A program made the position numbers and the translations under genes. Positions 13,815-25,784 of a stretch of DNA of 64,000 nucleotides are shown here, in pieces (the first letter of the stretch is position 1; each line of letters starts with the position of its first letter). Source of the stretch: Diphasiastrum complanatum. Lineage: Eukaryota > Streptophyta > Lycopodiopsida > Lycopodiales > Lycopodiaceae. Below the pieces are notes generated by a model. The model saw nothing but the letters and a program-made list of their open reading frames with translations, was not told the origin of the DNA and made no database searches. The stretch covers positions 1,945,334 through 2,009,333 of the forward strand of contig CM055100.1 of assembly GCA_029204225.1 (NCBI GenBank), read 5' to 3'.

Positions 13815-14403
13815 GCGAAACCATCTCCTTCGTCTATCTCTGATAAGCTTCTGATGCTATTATGCTTGTTGCTTGTTTCTCACTTAGTTTCTCTCACATA
13901 CAGAATACGCAAATGGTATTCAATATATACATAACTTTACAGGTGTGCAGATGAAGAAAGTAGAAAGTGGATGTGATGTCTGTGGGAGATTGTGGGTGGC
14001 TGCTGTCGTTGTCAAATCTGATTGCACAGTTGCATGGGATGAGTGTGAGAAGGTCGCGACGTCAGCCTTCATTGAAATGAATGTTGGTGAAGATGCGAAA
14101 AATACGACACTTGGACAAATGCCTTCAGATTTGATTTACAAGGTCCTTCGCTTTTCCATTAGGGCACCTTCGACATTTGTAGGGCAGTGTCGTCTTTTTT
14201 GCCTGTCACAAATCACGTGTAAAAACACAGTGTCGTCTTTTTTGTTTGTGAAAATTTACTTGTATTTATGCAGACGGTCGCGTTTTTCGCCTGTCTTATT
14301 TTACATGTAAATATGCAGACTGTGCGACAACATGAGTATAAATGCAGCATGAATGGAGGCAAATTGAAATAGGATTTAGGAGAGTAGAGGAGATAAATCC
14401 AAC
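13815..14403 (-). repeat. LTR-like copy (left) of an old Copia
   Basis: Resembles 21270-21713: both have an ACCATCT-CTTCGTCTAT start, ATATATACATAA-TTTACA/ATTACA, GTGTGCAGATG, GATCGTGGGTGGCTGC-like and AGGAGAGTAGA blocks and end in CCAACA. A Copia RNase H on the minus strand lies directly to its right after CCCCCTCTT, a polypurine tract in reverse, so this is the 3' LTR of a minus-strand element. Divergence by eye is high. The outer edge is not fixed and no target-site duplication was found. Confidence 0.6.
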
Positions 14404-14670
14404 ACCCCCTCTTAATATGGATCCGTGAATGCCTTGATCTTTAGACTAAGCAATGCACAAAACTTGTTGTGTACATTAACACTTAATGCCTTAGTAAATA
14501 CATCTGCAACCTATAGTACGTTAAGCTCACCTCCTTGTTGAGAACCTTGCCCCTGATGTAGTGATATCTGATTTCAATGTGCTTACTCCTAGAGTGAAAT
14601 CTAGGGTTGGCTGATAAGGCAATAACACTCTGATTATCACAGAATAAAATTGTGGAGTTGTACATTCGTC
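14404..14670 (-). pseudogene. Copia RNase H fragment
   Basis: Minus-strand reading STILFCDNQSVIALSANPRF, then SRSKHIEIRYHYIRGKVLN is the C-terminal half of Copia RNase H. It abuts the LTR on its left. To its right homology stops near 14668, where Gypsy sequence starts in the same orientation, so the join is chimeric. Confidence 0.85.
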
Positions 14671-15480
14671 ACTTGAATCATCATCAGATTCTTTAGAGTT
14701 TGTGTCTCCAACATTTATTTCTTTATCCACAACATCCGCTTTAGCGTTGCAAGCATCAAAGAATTCTTCTTCGTCAGTATTCTCATAGCATTCGAAATAT
14801 TGCACTTCAATGTCAGATGCATTGAAAAAAATATTTAATGCATAAAAAGAATCTTCTGAGGTAAAACTGGTGTCAGACAAAGGAGTTTCACCTTCATATT
14901 TGTCACGACTCCAGGTGATTATTTGTTCTGCTGGCTTACCTCGATTATTGGTCTCACCAGTTTGAAATCTCAACTCTCTGGATTTCCAGTGAACAGTGCA
15001 TTTGATTGATAACGCCAAGGCTGTTCAATTAACATAGAATAAGATGACAAACCAAGTGGTTTGATGACTATAAAATTCATTGTGAAAGGCTTGGCTTGAA
15101 TGTAAACAGTAACATTCTTCAATTTTTCAACAGGTTTTCGTCACGTCGAATCTGCTAACTTGATATTTCGCTGTGTTGGTTGAATGTCAGTCAGCCCCAA
15201 AGCATGAGCTATGTCTTTTGTTATTATGTTCACGCTTGAACCAGAGTCTATCGGCACTTTTTCAATCAAACATTCCGCATTAGTAGCATCAATTTTAGGT
15301 GCACCGAGATCTCTTAAATCAATAGACAATACACCAGCATCTGGCAAAGATACTTTTTTCTTCTTTTTAGGGGCAAAAAGACCTTTCAATTGCTTATGGT
15401 AATAAGTGTCATCTGCCAACAATTTCTCAAAAGTGATGTTTGGACGAAGAGATCCAATATCAGTCACTATATCATAGTTC
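14671..15480 (-). pseudogene. Gypsy protease fragment
   Basis: Minus-strand Ty3/Gypsy retropepsin region. At 15467-15141 a linker (YYHKQLKGLF, basic KKKKK run) is followed by VPIDSGSSVNIITKDIAHAL, with an intact D-S-G active site, then LADST. After a frame break, 15018-14690 holds the domain end (TVHWKSRELRF), the motif KYEGETPLSDTSF and an acidic Asp/Glu/Ser-rich linker. The same PR-KYEGETP arrangement occurs in the Gypsy at 40.1-40.8 kb, so the two are one family. Confidence 0.8.
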
Positions 15481-15945
15481 TTTGTCTTTATTTTTTAGAG
15501 TGGCTTGTCAATAACACATTAGAGGAGTTTTCAATATCAAAAAGACCCTTTAAGGAATGCCATGTAGGATATAGAAAAATATCAAAAAAAAAAAAAACAA
15601 TATTGTTTATTTGCTTGCCCACACCACTCCCAAGGCCACCCCAATGTCTATAGTCACAGTTAAAAATTGTTAACAATTTGCAGTATAAGTTACTAAATTC
15701 AAAAATATTCTCTCCATTGGTTACAAAAAGGGCAATATTTTCAATAGATCTAGAATATGACTGCCATCCTCAAATTCGAATCAGAAAACATTGCAAAATA
15801 TTTACATATGCATTCCTTCCACGAGAATGAAAATATGGGTGCCATCGCCAATTATGAACGCCATCATCACTCTGGAATGGAAATATGAGCGCCAACTATC
15901 TATTGGAATGAAAGAAATGAGTGGCATTTTCAAATTTGAATCAAG
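15481..15945. other. Unassigned spacer left of element C
   Basis: No coding sequence. Repeated phrases of the type GAATGGAAATATGAGCGCCA occur at 15820-15900 (AAAATATGGGTGCCATC, ATTATGAACGCCATC, AATATGAGCGCCAAC). Ends with TCAAG (15941-15945), the left target-site duplication of element C. Confidence 0.45.
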
Positions 15946-16767
15946 TGTTGATTTCACACGTGTGGACTGTCCACAACATGTACTTGTGATCTCCTAAGGT
16001 GTGTAGATGCACCAAGATCAAGACTAGATTGAGATTCAAGATCTATCTTTGAATCTATGGCAAAAACACACTACTACATGCATTCAATCACTTCCAACTC
16101 TCACTCACACGTGTGGGAAGTGTTCTAAAAGTAATCTAAGTAAAAACAAGCTGCTCTCCTTGGGAAGAGAGAGAAAATCATCAATAGCTCTCGGATAGAG
16201 AGAGAAAGCTAGAAAATCACTTACACTCAAAATCCACTCAATCTCAAAATCAATTAGATCCAAATGAGGAGTACAATTATACTAGTAGATCCACGAGCTA
16301 CCACTATGCTTAAATATGATTGGACCACACTTTGCCACCCTTAATCCTATTGGACCATTGATCCATGCACCTCTAAATTCTATTGGACCATCTTCAAGCA
16401 AACCTCACATTCTATTGGACCACTCATGGTTCCACCTCTAAATCCTATTGGACCTCTTAAACTTCATCAAACAAAATCATTACACTTGTCTACACTCTAA
16501 TTGGCACAAGTTTGGCCTCCTACTCTATTTTGGCTCAATAGTGGAATTACAAGTGGAAATGGATAATTTGCCATCTATGCCAAATTTGACCCTATCAACA
16601 TCCTACACCTAAATGCTTGACTATGAAATTCTATGAGACCCCTATATCAAACATTTTTATTTACTTTACAATTCTCCACACGTGGGAACATCCTCCACAC
16701 ATGCGAGCTTCACTTACAAACTTCTATCATACAGAATACCAAGCTAGATTTTTGCCAATTTCTCACA
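15946..16767 (-). repeat. 3' LTR of element C
   Basis: Left copy, 822 bp, starting TGTTGATTTCACACGTGTGG on the plus strand and ending TTTCTCACA. Five ATTGG (CCAAT reversed) boxes at 16319, 16349, 16382, 16414 and 16447 lie 30-33 bases apart. Two CACACGTGTG palindromes at 15955 and 16106. Confidence 0.93.
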
Positions 16768-16780
16768 CTCCTCCTCAAAG
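16768..16780 (-). promoter_or_regulatory. Polypurine tract, element C
   Basis: CTCCTCCTCAAAG on the plus strand, i.e. CTTTGAGGAGGAG in the element's own direction, immediately before its 3' LTR. Confidence 0.85.
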
Positions 16781-16799
16781 AATAGCTTGGAAAGGTACT

Positions 16800-17700
16800 A
16801 GATCACTTGAGAAGTTTGTAAATCTTTTTTGAGTGGATCCTTTGGTATGCATAAGAAGTGAAGATCAGCCAAGGGATCCATCATAGCAGCACCCTCACCA
16901 TATCCATGATAAGATCTCTTTGGTAGAGATCTCTTGCCAATGCCTTTGAAGAGTGCTCCACCAATATGCCACTATGATCATGGGCTTCCTCCATGCTCGA
17001 TGATGATCTTTGCTTTGAAAGTTCCACTTGCATGATGGATGCAACATAAATAGAGAAATCTGAGGCTTTCAAGCCTCATAAGGATCATGGAAATCAAGAT
17101 CATAAGATGTGAAACAATGATGATTATCAAGATTATGCTTTCCAGCTTGACTAGTCCACATACAATGAACTATATCCATGATGGATCTAATCTTGATATC
17201 AAAGACTGTCTTGATCTTTTTTAGGCTAGTTACTCTCTCAAGGATGTAAGTGTCCACTTTGGATGCTTCACTTAATCTCAAGAGGAGTTTACAATTTGCC
17301 TCAAAACATGTGAAAACATGATTTTCAAGAAAGGAGTACCAAGCTCAATCTTGTTCTTACTAGAACCAAGAGCATACTTTTGACAATACAATATCTTGCT
17401 TTCAAAAAGTATTGGAAACACATCTAAGTCAATAATGACAACAAACATGTCCATACCATAAGCATCATACAAAACTAGTATAGCTTTTCTTGAACTTTGA
17501 GATCCAAAAAAATCAATGAAACAAGATAGCATTTCAAGCAAAGGAAGAGAAGCATATATGAATGTGTTGTAGTAGATACAAATGAAAGATGCCCCTCTTT
17601 GCCATGTAAGGTGATCCATAAAGACTCGGCCATGCATCTTGACGATCTTCTTGAACTCATATGAAGAAGAAACTCCTTCTCACACGTTGGCCCCATCATA
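16800..17700 (-). pseudogene. Element C unknown 3' region (module X-like)
   Basis: Between the integrase remnant and the 3' LTR, where RT and RNase H should be, the minus strand holds several open stretches without RT or RNase H motifs (17637-17278, 17281-17069, 17072-16881). RLSEASKVDTYI near 17281 matches NSEAS-(two residues)-DTI in elements A and B, including GTGAAGCATCC and GTGGACAC at nucleotide level. Upstream, LLEMLSCFIDFF may correspond to the hydrophobic stretch LIEILCSF of B. Frame breaks are present. Function unknown. Confidence 0.5.
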
Positions 17701-18572
17701 ACTTGAATACCTTCAAAAAAGATAACTTGTGCTTGAGAAGCCTTGATCTCGGCCACTTCCAAGATTGAATCTTCATGCAATGGGACATCTCTATTCACAA
17801 TCACTTTTGAAATAGAGAGTGTGAAGACACTAAAGGCTTCCTTGATGGATGAGTATCCAATCATGATCCATGAGCTTGGATCATCCTTCCTTCTTGTTTC
17901 CAAGGGAATATGTGCAAAGCAAGCACTACCAAGTTCACTAAGGTGATCAACCTTAGGCTTCATCTTGAATAAAACTTCATATGGTGCTATTCCTTCAAGA
18001 GCTCCAATACTCCTCAAACCTTTGATCTTCAATGAGAATTTCTTCTCAACATATGCTTTTAATAATAAGGAATAATCATACACCATAATACTTGAAGAGA
18101 GAAGATATGTGCATCTTGTGTGATCATCCTCCTTTGAAATATTGGACATATAAGAAACATCAAGAGAGTTTGCACTCTCACTTGGATCCAATTTGTAGAT
18201 GCCTTCAGATCTTGATCCATATGCAAGGATCTCACCATCCTTCTTGATCACACAATTGTCAATATTGAAATTGACATCCAAGCCACTATCAAGAAGTTGG
18301 CCAACACTTAAGATGTTCTTTGTAAGCTTTGGGACAAAAAGAACATTGCTGAGAAAGAGATCTTTAAAAGATGCAAGCTTCAAGGGAATAATCCCTACTC
18401 CTTCAATATGGCACTCATGCTTACTTGCAATGTATATGGTCTTCTTGACTCCATCATAAGGCATAATAGATGAAAAAGAGTGCTTGGAGCCACACATATG
18501 TGAAGATGCTCCACTATCAATATACCATGAGTCATCCTTGTTGAAGGTGGGAGAGGAGAAGCTTGATGCCAT
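17640..18572 (-). pseudogene. Element C protease and shortened integrase
   Basis: A 365-codon frame (17475-18572). Protease active site WYIDSGASSHMCGS near residue 17 is intact. VLFVPKLTKNILSVGQLLDSG marks the end of protease. The GAG-pre-integrase knuckle and the DDE integrase core are missing: the frame passes from IYKLDPSES through YSLLLKAYVEKKFSLKIKGL to the integrase end (GIAPYEVLFKMKPKVDHL, ACFAHIPLE, VIVNRDVPLHE). The deletion stays in frame. After about residue 290 the sequence becomes the unrecognised region described in the previous entry. Confidence 0.85.
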
Positions 18573-18599
18573 AAGAGAGCCTTCTCCATCACTTGCAAT

Positions 18600-19371
18600 T
18601 TAGTCTTCTTTCTCACTGGTGATGTTGGCTTGACTGAGTTGATTCTTCTTCTTGAAGCAATTGGTGGCATAATGGCCTTTCTTGCCACAATAAAAGCACT
18701 TGATCTTCTTCTTCTTGAGATTCGAAGTAGAAGCATGAGAGGTATCCTCCTCCTCTCCATCTTGGTCTTTAGCTTTGTCATTAGAGAAGTGATGATGTTG
18801 GTTCTTACTCCTCTCTTTGTGCTTGGCAAATAGAAATTTGTCATCATCATGATTGAGTGATAGCTTGTCCATCCTCAAGAGTTTGTACTCTTTTCTTGAT
18901 TCTTCACAAATAAGCACACTTTGAAGGGCCTCCAAACTTGGTAGCTTCTCCTTAATGGCATAGGATTGGACAAGGTTGTCATATTCATCTCTCAAGCCAT
19001 TGAGAATGACTTGGACTAGCTCACTTTGATTGATTGAGTCACCAATACATGCAAGCTCCCTATTAATATCCTTAGATTTGATTTCTAAGAGTGAGAAGCC
19101 TAGAGGTCTTCTTAGCCTCATAGATGGACTTGAGACAATCCCATGCTTCCTTGGAAGTAGAACAGTCACCAAACTCCCTCAATATCTCATTAGAGACATT
19201 CATCTTAATGTAGTGGAGAGCCATCATAGCTCTCTTCTTGTATTTTTGTACTTCTTGAAGAACTTGAGGATCCTCCTCAGTCCCAAGTACAATGTCCATC
19301 ACATCTTGGAGTATCAAGATGGACTCCATCCAACTTCCATATTGAATAATTGGAAGTATACAATCTCTCAC
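18600..19371 (-). pseudogene. Element C gag
   Basis: Copia gag in two overlapping frames (19371-19072, then 19172-18600), broken by a frameshift near 19080-19100. The first part has MDIVLGTEEDPQ and NEILREFGDCSTSKEAW. The second has NRELACIGDSINQSELVQV and a complete zinc knuckle CFYCGKKGHYATNC near its end. It stops at 18600 just before the protease frame starts at 18572. Clear homolog of the gag of elements A and B. Confidence 0.88.
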
Positions 19372-20060
19372 TTGGTTGCAACAAGTATGAACTCATTGAA
19401 GTCATGTAAAGTGGAGATAAATAAAAGTGATGAACCAAAAATGTTGCTTCTCTCTCACTATAGGATCCAATAATGGTGTGCTACCATCTCCTATGCAAGA
19501 TCTTGCAACAAACTATGCTCTTAGCACATGTGAAATACATTAAAAAACCAAATTTGACTCAAATACAATGATATTGCATGAAACAAAATGGCTAAGATCT
19601 CAAAACAGTGACTAGATCACATATAGATGAGATTGGTAAGCATTCAACTGTGATTTTGGATCAAACAAGCAATCTCTTGACCAAACCAAATGTGTCCACC
19701 CAGGTCTAGGTGCCCTACCTAACCCTCCTCAAAAGCTTATAACTTTTGATTGGCACAACCAAATGGAATGAAACTGATTGCATCAAAAACTAAACAAAAA
19801 TAGCTTCAAAAAAAGCTATCTAGCAAGATTTTTGGATCAAATATGAAAGAGAACTGCCAAACTGAAATTGGATGTTCCTCACACGTGTCTGAGCACCTGA
19901 TTCCGTACAGTACCAGGACAGACCCAATCAATGTCCTATTGATCTCTTTTGATCCAAAATTGGACAAGATAACTAGGAAAATGGATCTTGACAATTTCTA
20001 GCTCAAGATTGATGAATAGTTATCACTCAAATGGATCAAAATGCATGGTAACCTTAGGTA

Positions 20061-20073
20061 GGCTCTGATACCA
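20061..20073 (-). promoter_or_regulatory. Primer-binding site, element C
   Basis: GGCTCTGATACCA on the plus strand, i.e. TGGTATCAGAGCC in the element's direction, adjoining the 5' LTR. Initiator tRNA-Met type, as in elements A and B. Confidence 0.95.
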
Positions 20074-20875
20074 TGCTGATTTCACACGTGTGGATTGTCC
20101 ACAACATGTACTTGTGATCTGCTAAGGTGTGTAGATGCACCAAGATCAAGACTAGATTGAGATTCAAGATCTATCTTTGAATCTATGGCAAAAACACACT
20201 ACTACATGCATTCAATCACTTCCAACTCCCACTCACATGTGTGAGAAGTGTTCCAAAAATAATCTAAGTAAAAATAAGCTGCTCTCCTTGGGTGGAGAGA
20301 GAAAATCATCAATAGCTCTCGAGTAGAGAGAGAAAGCTAGAAAATCACTTACACTCAAAATCCACTCAATCTCAAAATCAATTAGATCCAAATGAGGAGT
20401 ACAATGATACTAGTAGATCCACGACCTACCACCATGCTTAACTATGATTGGACCACACTTTGCCACCTCTTAATCCTTTTGGACCATTGATCCATGCACC
20501 TCTAGATTCTATTGGACCATTTTCAAGCAAACCTCAAATTCTATCGGACCACTCATGGTTCCACCTCTAAATCCTATTGGACCTCTTAAACTTCATCAAA
20601 CAAAAGCATTACACTTGTCTACACTCTAATTGGCACAAGTTTGGCCTCCTACTCTATTTTGGCTCAATAGTGGCATTACAAGTGGAAATGGATAATTTGC
20701 CATCTATGCCAAATTTGACCCTATCAACATCCTACACCTAAATGCTTTCCTAAATTAAACACTTTTATTTACTTTACAATTCTCCACACGTGGGAACATC
20801 CTCCACACATGTGAGATTCACTTACAAACTTCTATCATAAAAAATACCAAGCTAGATTTTTGCCAATTTCTCACA
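20074..20875 (-). repeat. 5' LTR of element C
   Basis: 802-bp copy. Of the five spaced ATTGG boxes, two are mutated here (CTTTTGG and ATCGG). CACACGTGTG is present near its left end. Followed by the TCAAG duplication. Confidence 0.93.
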
Positions 20876-21269
20876 TCAAGCATACAAGCATGGAGTTTGG
20901 ATTGATTTACATAGTATATAATATAATCAAAGATGAGTACTTTGCTTTGCTTTATAGAATCTGGTCATAGTACTTTGATGCAATTGATTACTCTATTATT
21001 TTTTTGATGATGACATTGTATCATGTACATGTGGATATCCCTATTGATTTGGCACCTTTGCAGAGAAGAGGAGGCAAAGGAATTCAAATATCTGTTGAGG
21101 ATCGTTCTCGTTACAGGGCAAAAGGAAAAAAAGCCTTGGATTTGTGGATCGGATGGAACATTATATCCACAAGATCCAAGCACTTTGACACATCCCACGT
21201 TCTCTTCAATAACTCATTTAGTTACATGGATATGCAATGGACATAGTGGATTACTAGGATATTGTGAAA

Positions 21270-21713
21270 GATTGCAGAACCATCTACTTCGTCTATTTCT
21301 ATATCTCTATCTCACTGAATACACGAATGGTGTCCAGTATATATACATAATATTACAAGTGTGCAGATGTGAAAGTACAGAGTGATGTGTTGTCTGTAGG
21401 AGATCGTGGGTGGCTGCAATCGTTGTTCAGTCAGTTAGCGCAACTGCATGGGGTGAGCGTGAAAAGGGTCAGTCAGTGCTAAAGTGAATGTTGGTGATGA
21501 TGTGAAAAGTGCATCACTCTAGGATAGTGTCTCCTTTTTGCCTGTCACCATAACCTGTGTAAAAACATAGTGTCTCGCTTCTTTCGCCTTTTCTTCGTCT
21601 GTGCAAATTTGTGTGTAGATATGCAAACTTCATGACAATATTAGTAAATATTCAGCATGAATGGAGGCAGATTAAAATGAGATTTAGGAGAGTAGAAGGA
21701 AAAAACCCAACAC
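21270..21713 (-). repeat. LTR-like copy (right) of an old Copia
   Basis: Partner of 13815-14403, ending AACCCAACA. With the Copia RNase H at 14.5 kb this would be the 5' LTR of the old minus-strand element into which element C later inserted. The interval 20881-21269 between element C and this copy holds no recognised gene. Confidence 0.55.
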
Positions 21714-22700
21714 TACAAAGTTCCGAGCATATTGCAAAAATCAGAGAAAAATCATAAAAAAATTCAAAAAAACTCTTGAAAAAATCCAAAAAAATTCAAA
21801 TCTTCACTAGAACTCTCGCAGACCCCTCTGAAGTTCCATCTCGGTGAGACCAGGACACAGAAAAGCCTGCAAGAGTTAGTTTGATGTCTGAGTGCATGTG
21901 TGAGAGTTTCCAGTGAAAAAAGACAGGAAAATACTAGAGAACCCTTGTAGACACCAAAATTTTCAATTCCAGTGGACAGGAACTCTCGCAGAGGATTTTG
22001 AAGTTCCATCTCATAGAGACAAGGACACAGAAGAGCCTACGAGAGTTAGTTTGATTCCCGTGAGCAGAAAATGAGGTTTAAGTGCTAAAAAATCACTAAA
22101 AAGTGAAGATCCAGCAAATTCTTCCAGTAAGAACTCTCACATACCCTCTCAATCAATTTAGAATGTTAATTTCCATCAGTGATGAAGCCTGCAAGAGTTA
22201 GTTTTGAGATTTGCTGAAGATCAAGCCAAAATAGTGGTTTTGGACCCTCGCATACAGTGAAATTTTCACTTAGTGCGAGAGTTAACTATCTCAGAGAATT
22301 CCATAGTGAGATCTGGCTACTGTGATCTTTGAGAGAGTTACTTCCCAAAGATCTGAGAGATATCAAGTTTTTTATCTGCAAAAATAGCTAAAAAACCCTC
22401 GCACAGCCAACCCTCGCAAAGAGAACCCTTGTAGAGTAGATTATGAAAAGATCTGCATCAGATCCAGCTACTGCCAAAATCTCAGGTCAATCAGTGCAAG
22501 GAGTAAGAAGCTATCAAGGAAAAACCACCATAAATGGCCTAAATTTCATTTCAGGCCGACCAGATTGATCGGATCCTTAAGATCCAGACTGCATTCCACT
22601 GTACAAGCAAGATACACCTACCTTGGAACCCACCATCGGATGAATCTGAAATCAGGATGATCAATAGCACGAAGGATAACGAATCAAGCACCACATCTTT
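21714..22700 (+). repeat. Gypsy 5' non-coding region with CTCTCGCAG repeats
   Basis: Non-coding stretch before the Gypsy gag. AACTCTCGCAGA and related forms (ACCCTCGCA, GCGAGAGTT) recur about seven times at irregular spacing. The same words recur at 26.86-27.17 kb on the other side of the Gypsy coding region, which suggests that both are parts of the element's LTR or leader. No clear LTR ends were found. Confidence 0.5.
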
Positions 22701-24360
22701 CTAGATTAGCAGCTGCGCAACAAGAGGAAGAACCGGAACCAGCACCAATGGAACCAATGGGCCAACCCGTACCTGTCGCTCCCTTGCAAGCAGTCTGGAG
22801 AGCACCACAGATGGAAATACCAAAATACGACGGATCATCCTATCCCATTCGATTCCTCCAGATCTATGAGCAAGCTTGTGAAATCTACGGTGAACGGACA
22901 CCTATGGAAAAGCTAATGTTGTTCCCCATGTCCTTATTGGCAGTGGCTCAGGATTGGTTTTTCAACTTGTTAGAGGAAGAAAAATCCACTTGGGAAGCGG
23001 TTAAAGCGGCTCTCATTACGCGCTTTAAACCAAGAAAGTTCCTGAAAGACCCATTTCTCCTGCTGAGTAAAGTCAAGATGGGAAAATGAGAAAGGGTCAG
23101 GGACTATATTGAACGAGTCAAACATCTACGATCCGAGTGAAGTGCAGCCCTAACTCCCGATCATGCAGTGATCATGTGGTTTCTAGACGGACTATCACGA
23201 AGCATCATAAGAGAACTGAAACGATGGGAACAGTATGCTACTCTACAAGAAGCTATGGAAGATGCCATCAGGGAAGAGGATGAGGGATCTGACGACGAGT
23301 ATCCATCCACCCACACTCTTACTCCCTTGTTAGCATCGTCATCATCAAACACATCCGCTCTATCCACAGAACTACTGTTGGATCAAATGACAAAGTTACA
23401 CAAACAGCAGATGGAGCAACTTATGGCGTAGTTTGACCAAAAATTGAAAGCCTTACAGGGAGCTGTAGCAGTAACACCACATCAACCGGAACCAAACCAG
23501 CTACAATATCCATGATGGGAGAATGTATGGTGTTCAGTGTGCACGCAAAACCATACAACAAATGAGTGTCCAGTTCTCAAGCAAAATCTGAGACTGACAC
23601 ATAGATTTTGCCATCTATGCAATGCAACATCGCACGATACGACATTTTGCTCGTGTAACCTTCGAATTGTTCAACAGAAGAGAAGTCCTTGTCAGTCTTT
23701 TTATTTATATCATCAAGGGGCACCAAACACGACACCGAGGTACGGCACACCGAATTAGCAACAGTGTATGGCCTTATCTGCACCACCAGGGCTAGCCAAT
23801 CAAGAAGTGACCCATGTAAATCTGACAACAACGGAACCAGAGATGCAAGTACCACCTCAACTTGTGCAGCAGCAATGGTACGGACCAAATGAACCATTTA
23901 TGGATCCTGCCATAAATGAATATTTTGTGGCCTATGCAGCTCAAACTCAGCGTCAAGGCGGGAGGAACTACGGCTGCCACGGATGTGGTGAAGGACACAG
24001 AATTATGGAATGTCCCTACAAGGGACAATATACATCCTTCTGTCAAGAATGGGATTATGGACAATGTTTCAAGAATTGTCCATTGAAACCTAGAACCAGT
24101 GCACCTCTCAACTTCATTGCGATACAACAACCAGCAGTTCCAGCAGGGATGCCATCGGAAAGACAACAATTCCACGCTCATGTGTTAGCCATCACACGAT
24201 TACAAAAGAGGAAGGAAGTGGCTCCCTCATCACCACCCTCGGTGACTGATGACCAACCCTCAACTTCAACGCCATATCCGAATGTGAGGGAAGAAAGAAG
24301 ACAGTACCAGAAAATACGACACTGGGTACAGAAGGCACAAGCAAAAGAAAAAGAGTAGGA
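22701..24360 (+). pseudogene. Gypsy gag remnant
   Basis: Ty3/Gypsy gag in several frames. 22748-23089 holds the capsid part (PKYDGSSYPIRFLQIYEQAC, WEAVKAALITRF, ending at a TGA), continued at 23168-23431. Three zinc-knuckle-like motifs follow: CSVCTQNHTTNEC (one residue short of the usual spacing), CHLCNATSHDTTFC and CHGCGEGHRIMEC. A downstream stretch to 24358 is rich in Pro, Ser and Gln. Internal stops mark it as a pseudogene. Confidence 0.82.
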
Positions 24361-24469
24361 AGGGAACAATCCCACGGATTCTCCAGTTGGCACCGAATGG
24401 GAACCGCCAGCGGGCTCACCATTGCGCACTGATCAGAATGATCGGTTGCACCAAATGAACCACCTTTTC

Positions 24470-25755
24470 ACATGGTGGAGCCCGAGGAACCACGCACTGA
24501 AAGGCTCACACTTTTACTGGCAAGCCGTGTTAGTTTACCACTTGGAGAACTACTACGGATTGCACCACAAGCGAAAAGCCTTCTAGCTGAATTGGCCAAA
24601 GCGGAAGAGGAGCCACTAGAGCCTGAGCCCATATATTGTACAGGCTATGAAAAAACAAGTAACGTCCTCCACATCAGGGCAGCATGGGAAAGTGAGAAAC
24701 ACATCATCACTTTGTCAATCAAACACAAGAGATACGAGGACGAGGCAACAATAGTAGATGGAGGATCAGACGTCAATTTGATCTCCACTACTTTGTATGA
24801 AAAGTGGGGTTTACAAGTGTTGAAGCCAGCAAGATTCACCATCAAGCTGGCGGATCAATCTTGTGTGTAATCAAAAGGTGTAGTTGCCGATATCCCTATA
24901 GAAATAGCAGGCATGCAGTTTGTGATCACTTTTGTAGTCATGGATATACTTGAATCTCCAACTGCATACCATGTGTTACTGAAAAGACCATGGTTGAGGA
25001 CTGCACATGTATTATACAACTGGGGTATGTAGAAACTCACCTTCAAGAACAAAGAGCAGGCTATAAAGGTTGATCCAACCCAAGTGTTACACTATGGACA
25101 CACCAATCACATGTGGGGTGAATATAAAAACGTAGCATGGTTGTCAGCGGAACCTATTGAGAACCCAATGGACAAAGATTTAGTCCCTTGGCAACATGCT
25201 CTAACTTATAATAAGGAGATTGAGCTGACTGATGAGCAGGTCCTACACCACATGGACCCAGATCGTTATGGAATCAAGAAAGTACCAGCTCAACCACCGC
25301 AAAAGTCTGCTTTGGCGAAAGTCTCAAGGATCGATCCACCCAAGGCACCTGCGAATAAGAAGAATCAGTTGAAGCAACGCTACAACCAGGTGATCCGATG
25401 GAGTGATCTACCCGAAGAGGCGATAGCTACAATGGATGTCGATATTCGCAACCACGAGATGAATGTCATGGCAGTTTCGATGAAAGACAACAAGGACGAA
25501 TCCACCAAAATGAAAAGAACAAAAAAAAAGTATTGGATTTTTTGAAGTCAATCAAGATGAAATCAGATATAGCATCATCTTCTACATGGATGACAGAAAC
25601 CCAAAAGATGACCAGTCGAGTTAAGATCAATATGCTGAAAGAGGAATCTCGACGAGCTCCAGTTCACGAGATGCCTGAAACTTTCAAGAACTATACCTTG
25701 GACGACGTGCTAATTATGATGTCACAAGCCCAACGAGAACCTGATCAAAGTTAGG
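24470..25755 (+). pseudogene. Gypsy protease and linker
   Basis: Retropepsin-like domain at about 24700-24870: EATIVDGGSDVNLISTTLYE, with D-G-G where D-S/T-G is expected, then FTIKLADQSCV and a stop. The domain continues in other frames (YHVLLKRPWLR at about 24970-24995). The ORFs at 25084-25545 and 25533-25754 form a long charged linker to RT. Only one protease domain is seen here, unlike the Gypsy at 38-41 kb. Confidence 0.75.
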
Positions 25756-25784
25756 CACCAGCGGAACAAGTCTTCGAGGGACCT

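Larger units (their letters stand above)
15946..20875 (-). mobile_element. Element C: complete Copia-type element without RT/RNase H
   Basis: On the minus strand, flanked by a perfect TCAAG duplication (15941-15945 and 20876-20880). LTRs are 20074-20875 (5', 802 bp) and 15946-16767 (3', 822 bp). They differ by roughly 25 substitutions by eye plus an indel of about 20 bases, so its age is similar to element A. Primer-binding site and polypurine tract are both present. Internal coding: gag, protease, a shortened integrase region, then sequence without RT or RNase H. Non-autonomous. Confidence 0.95.
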
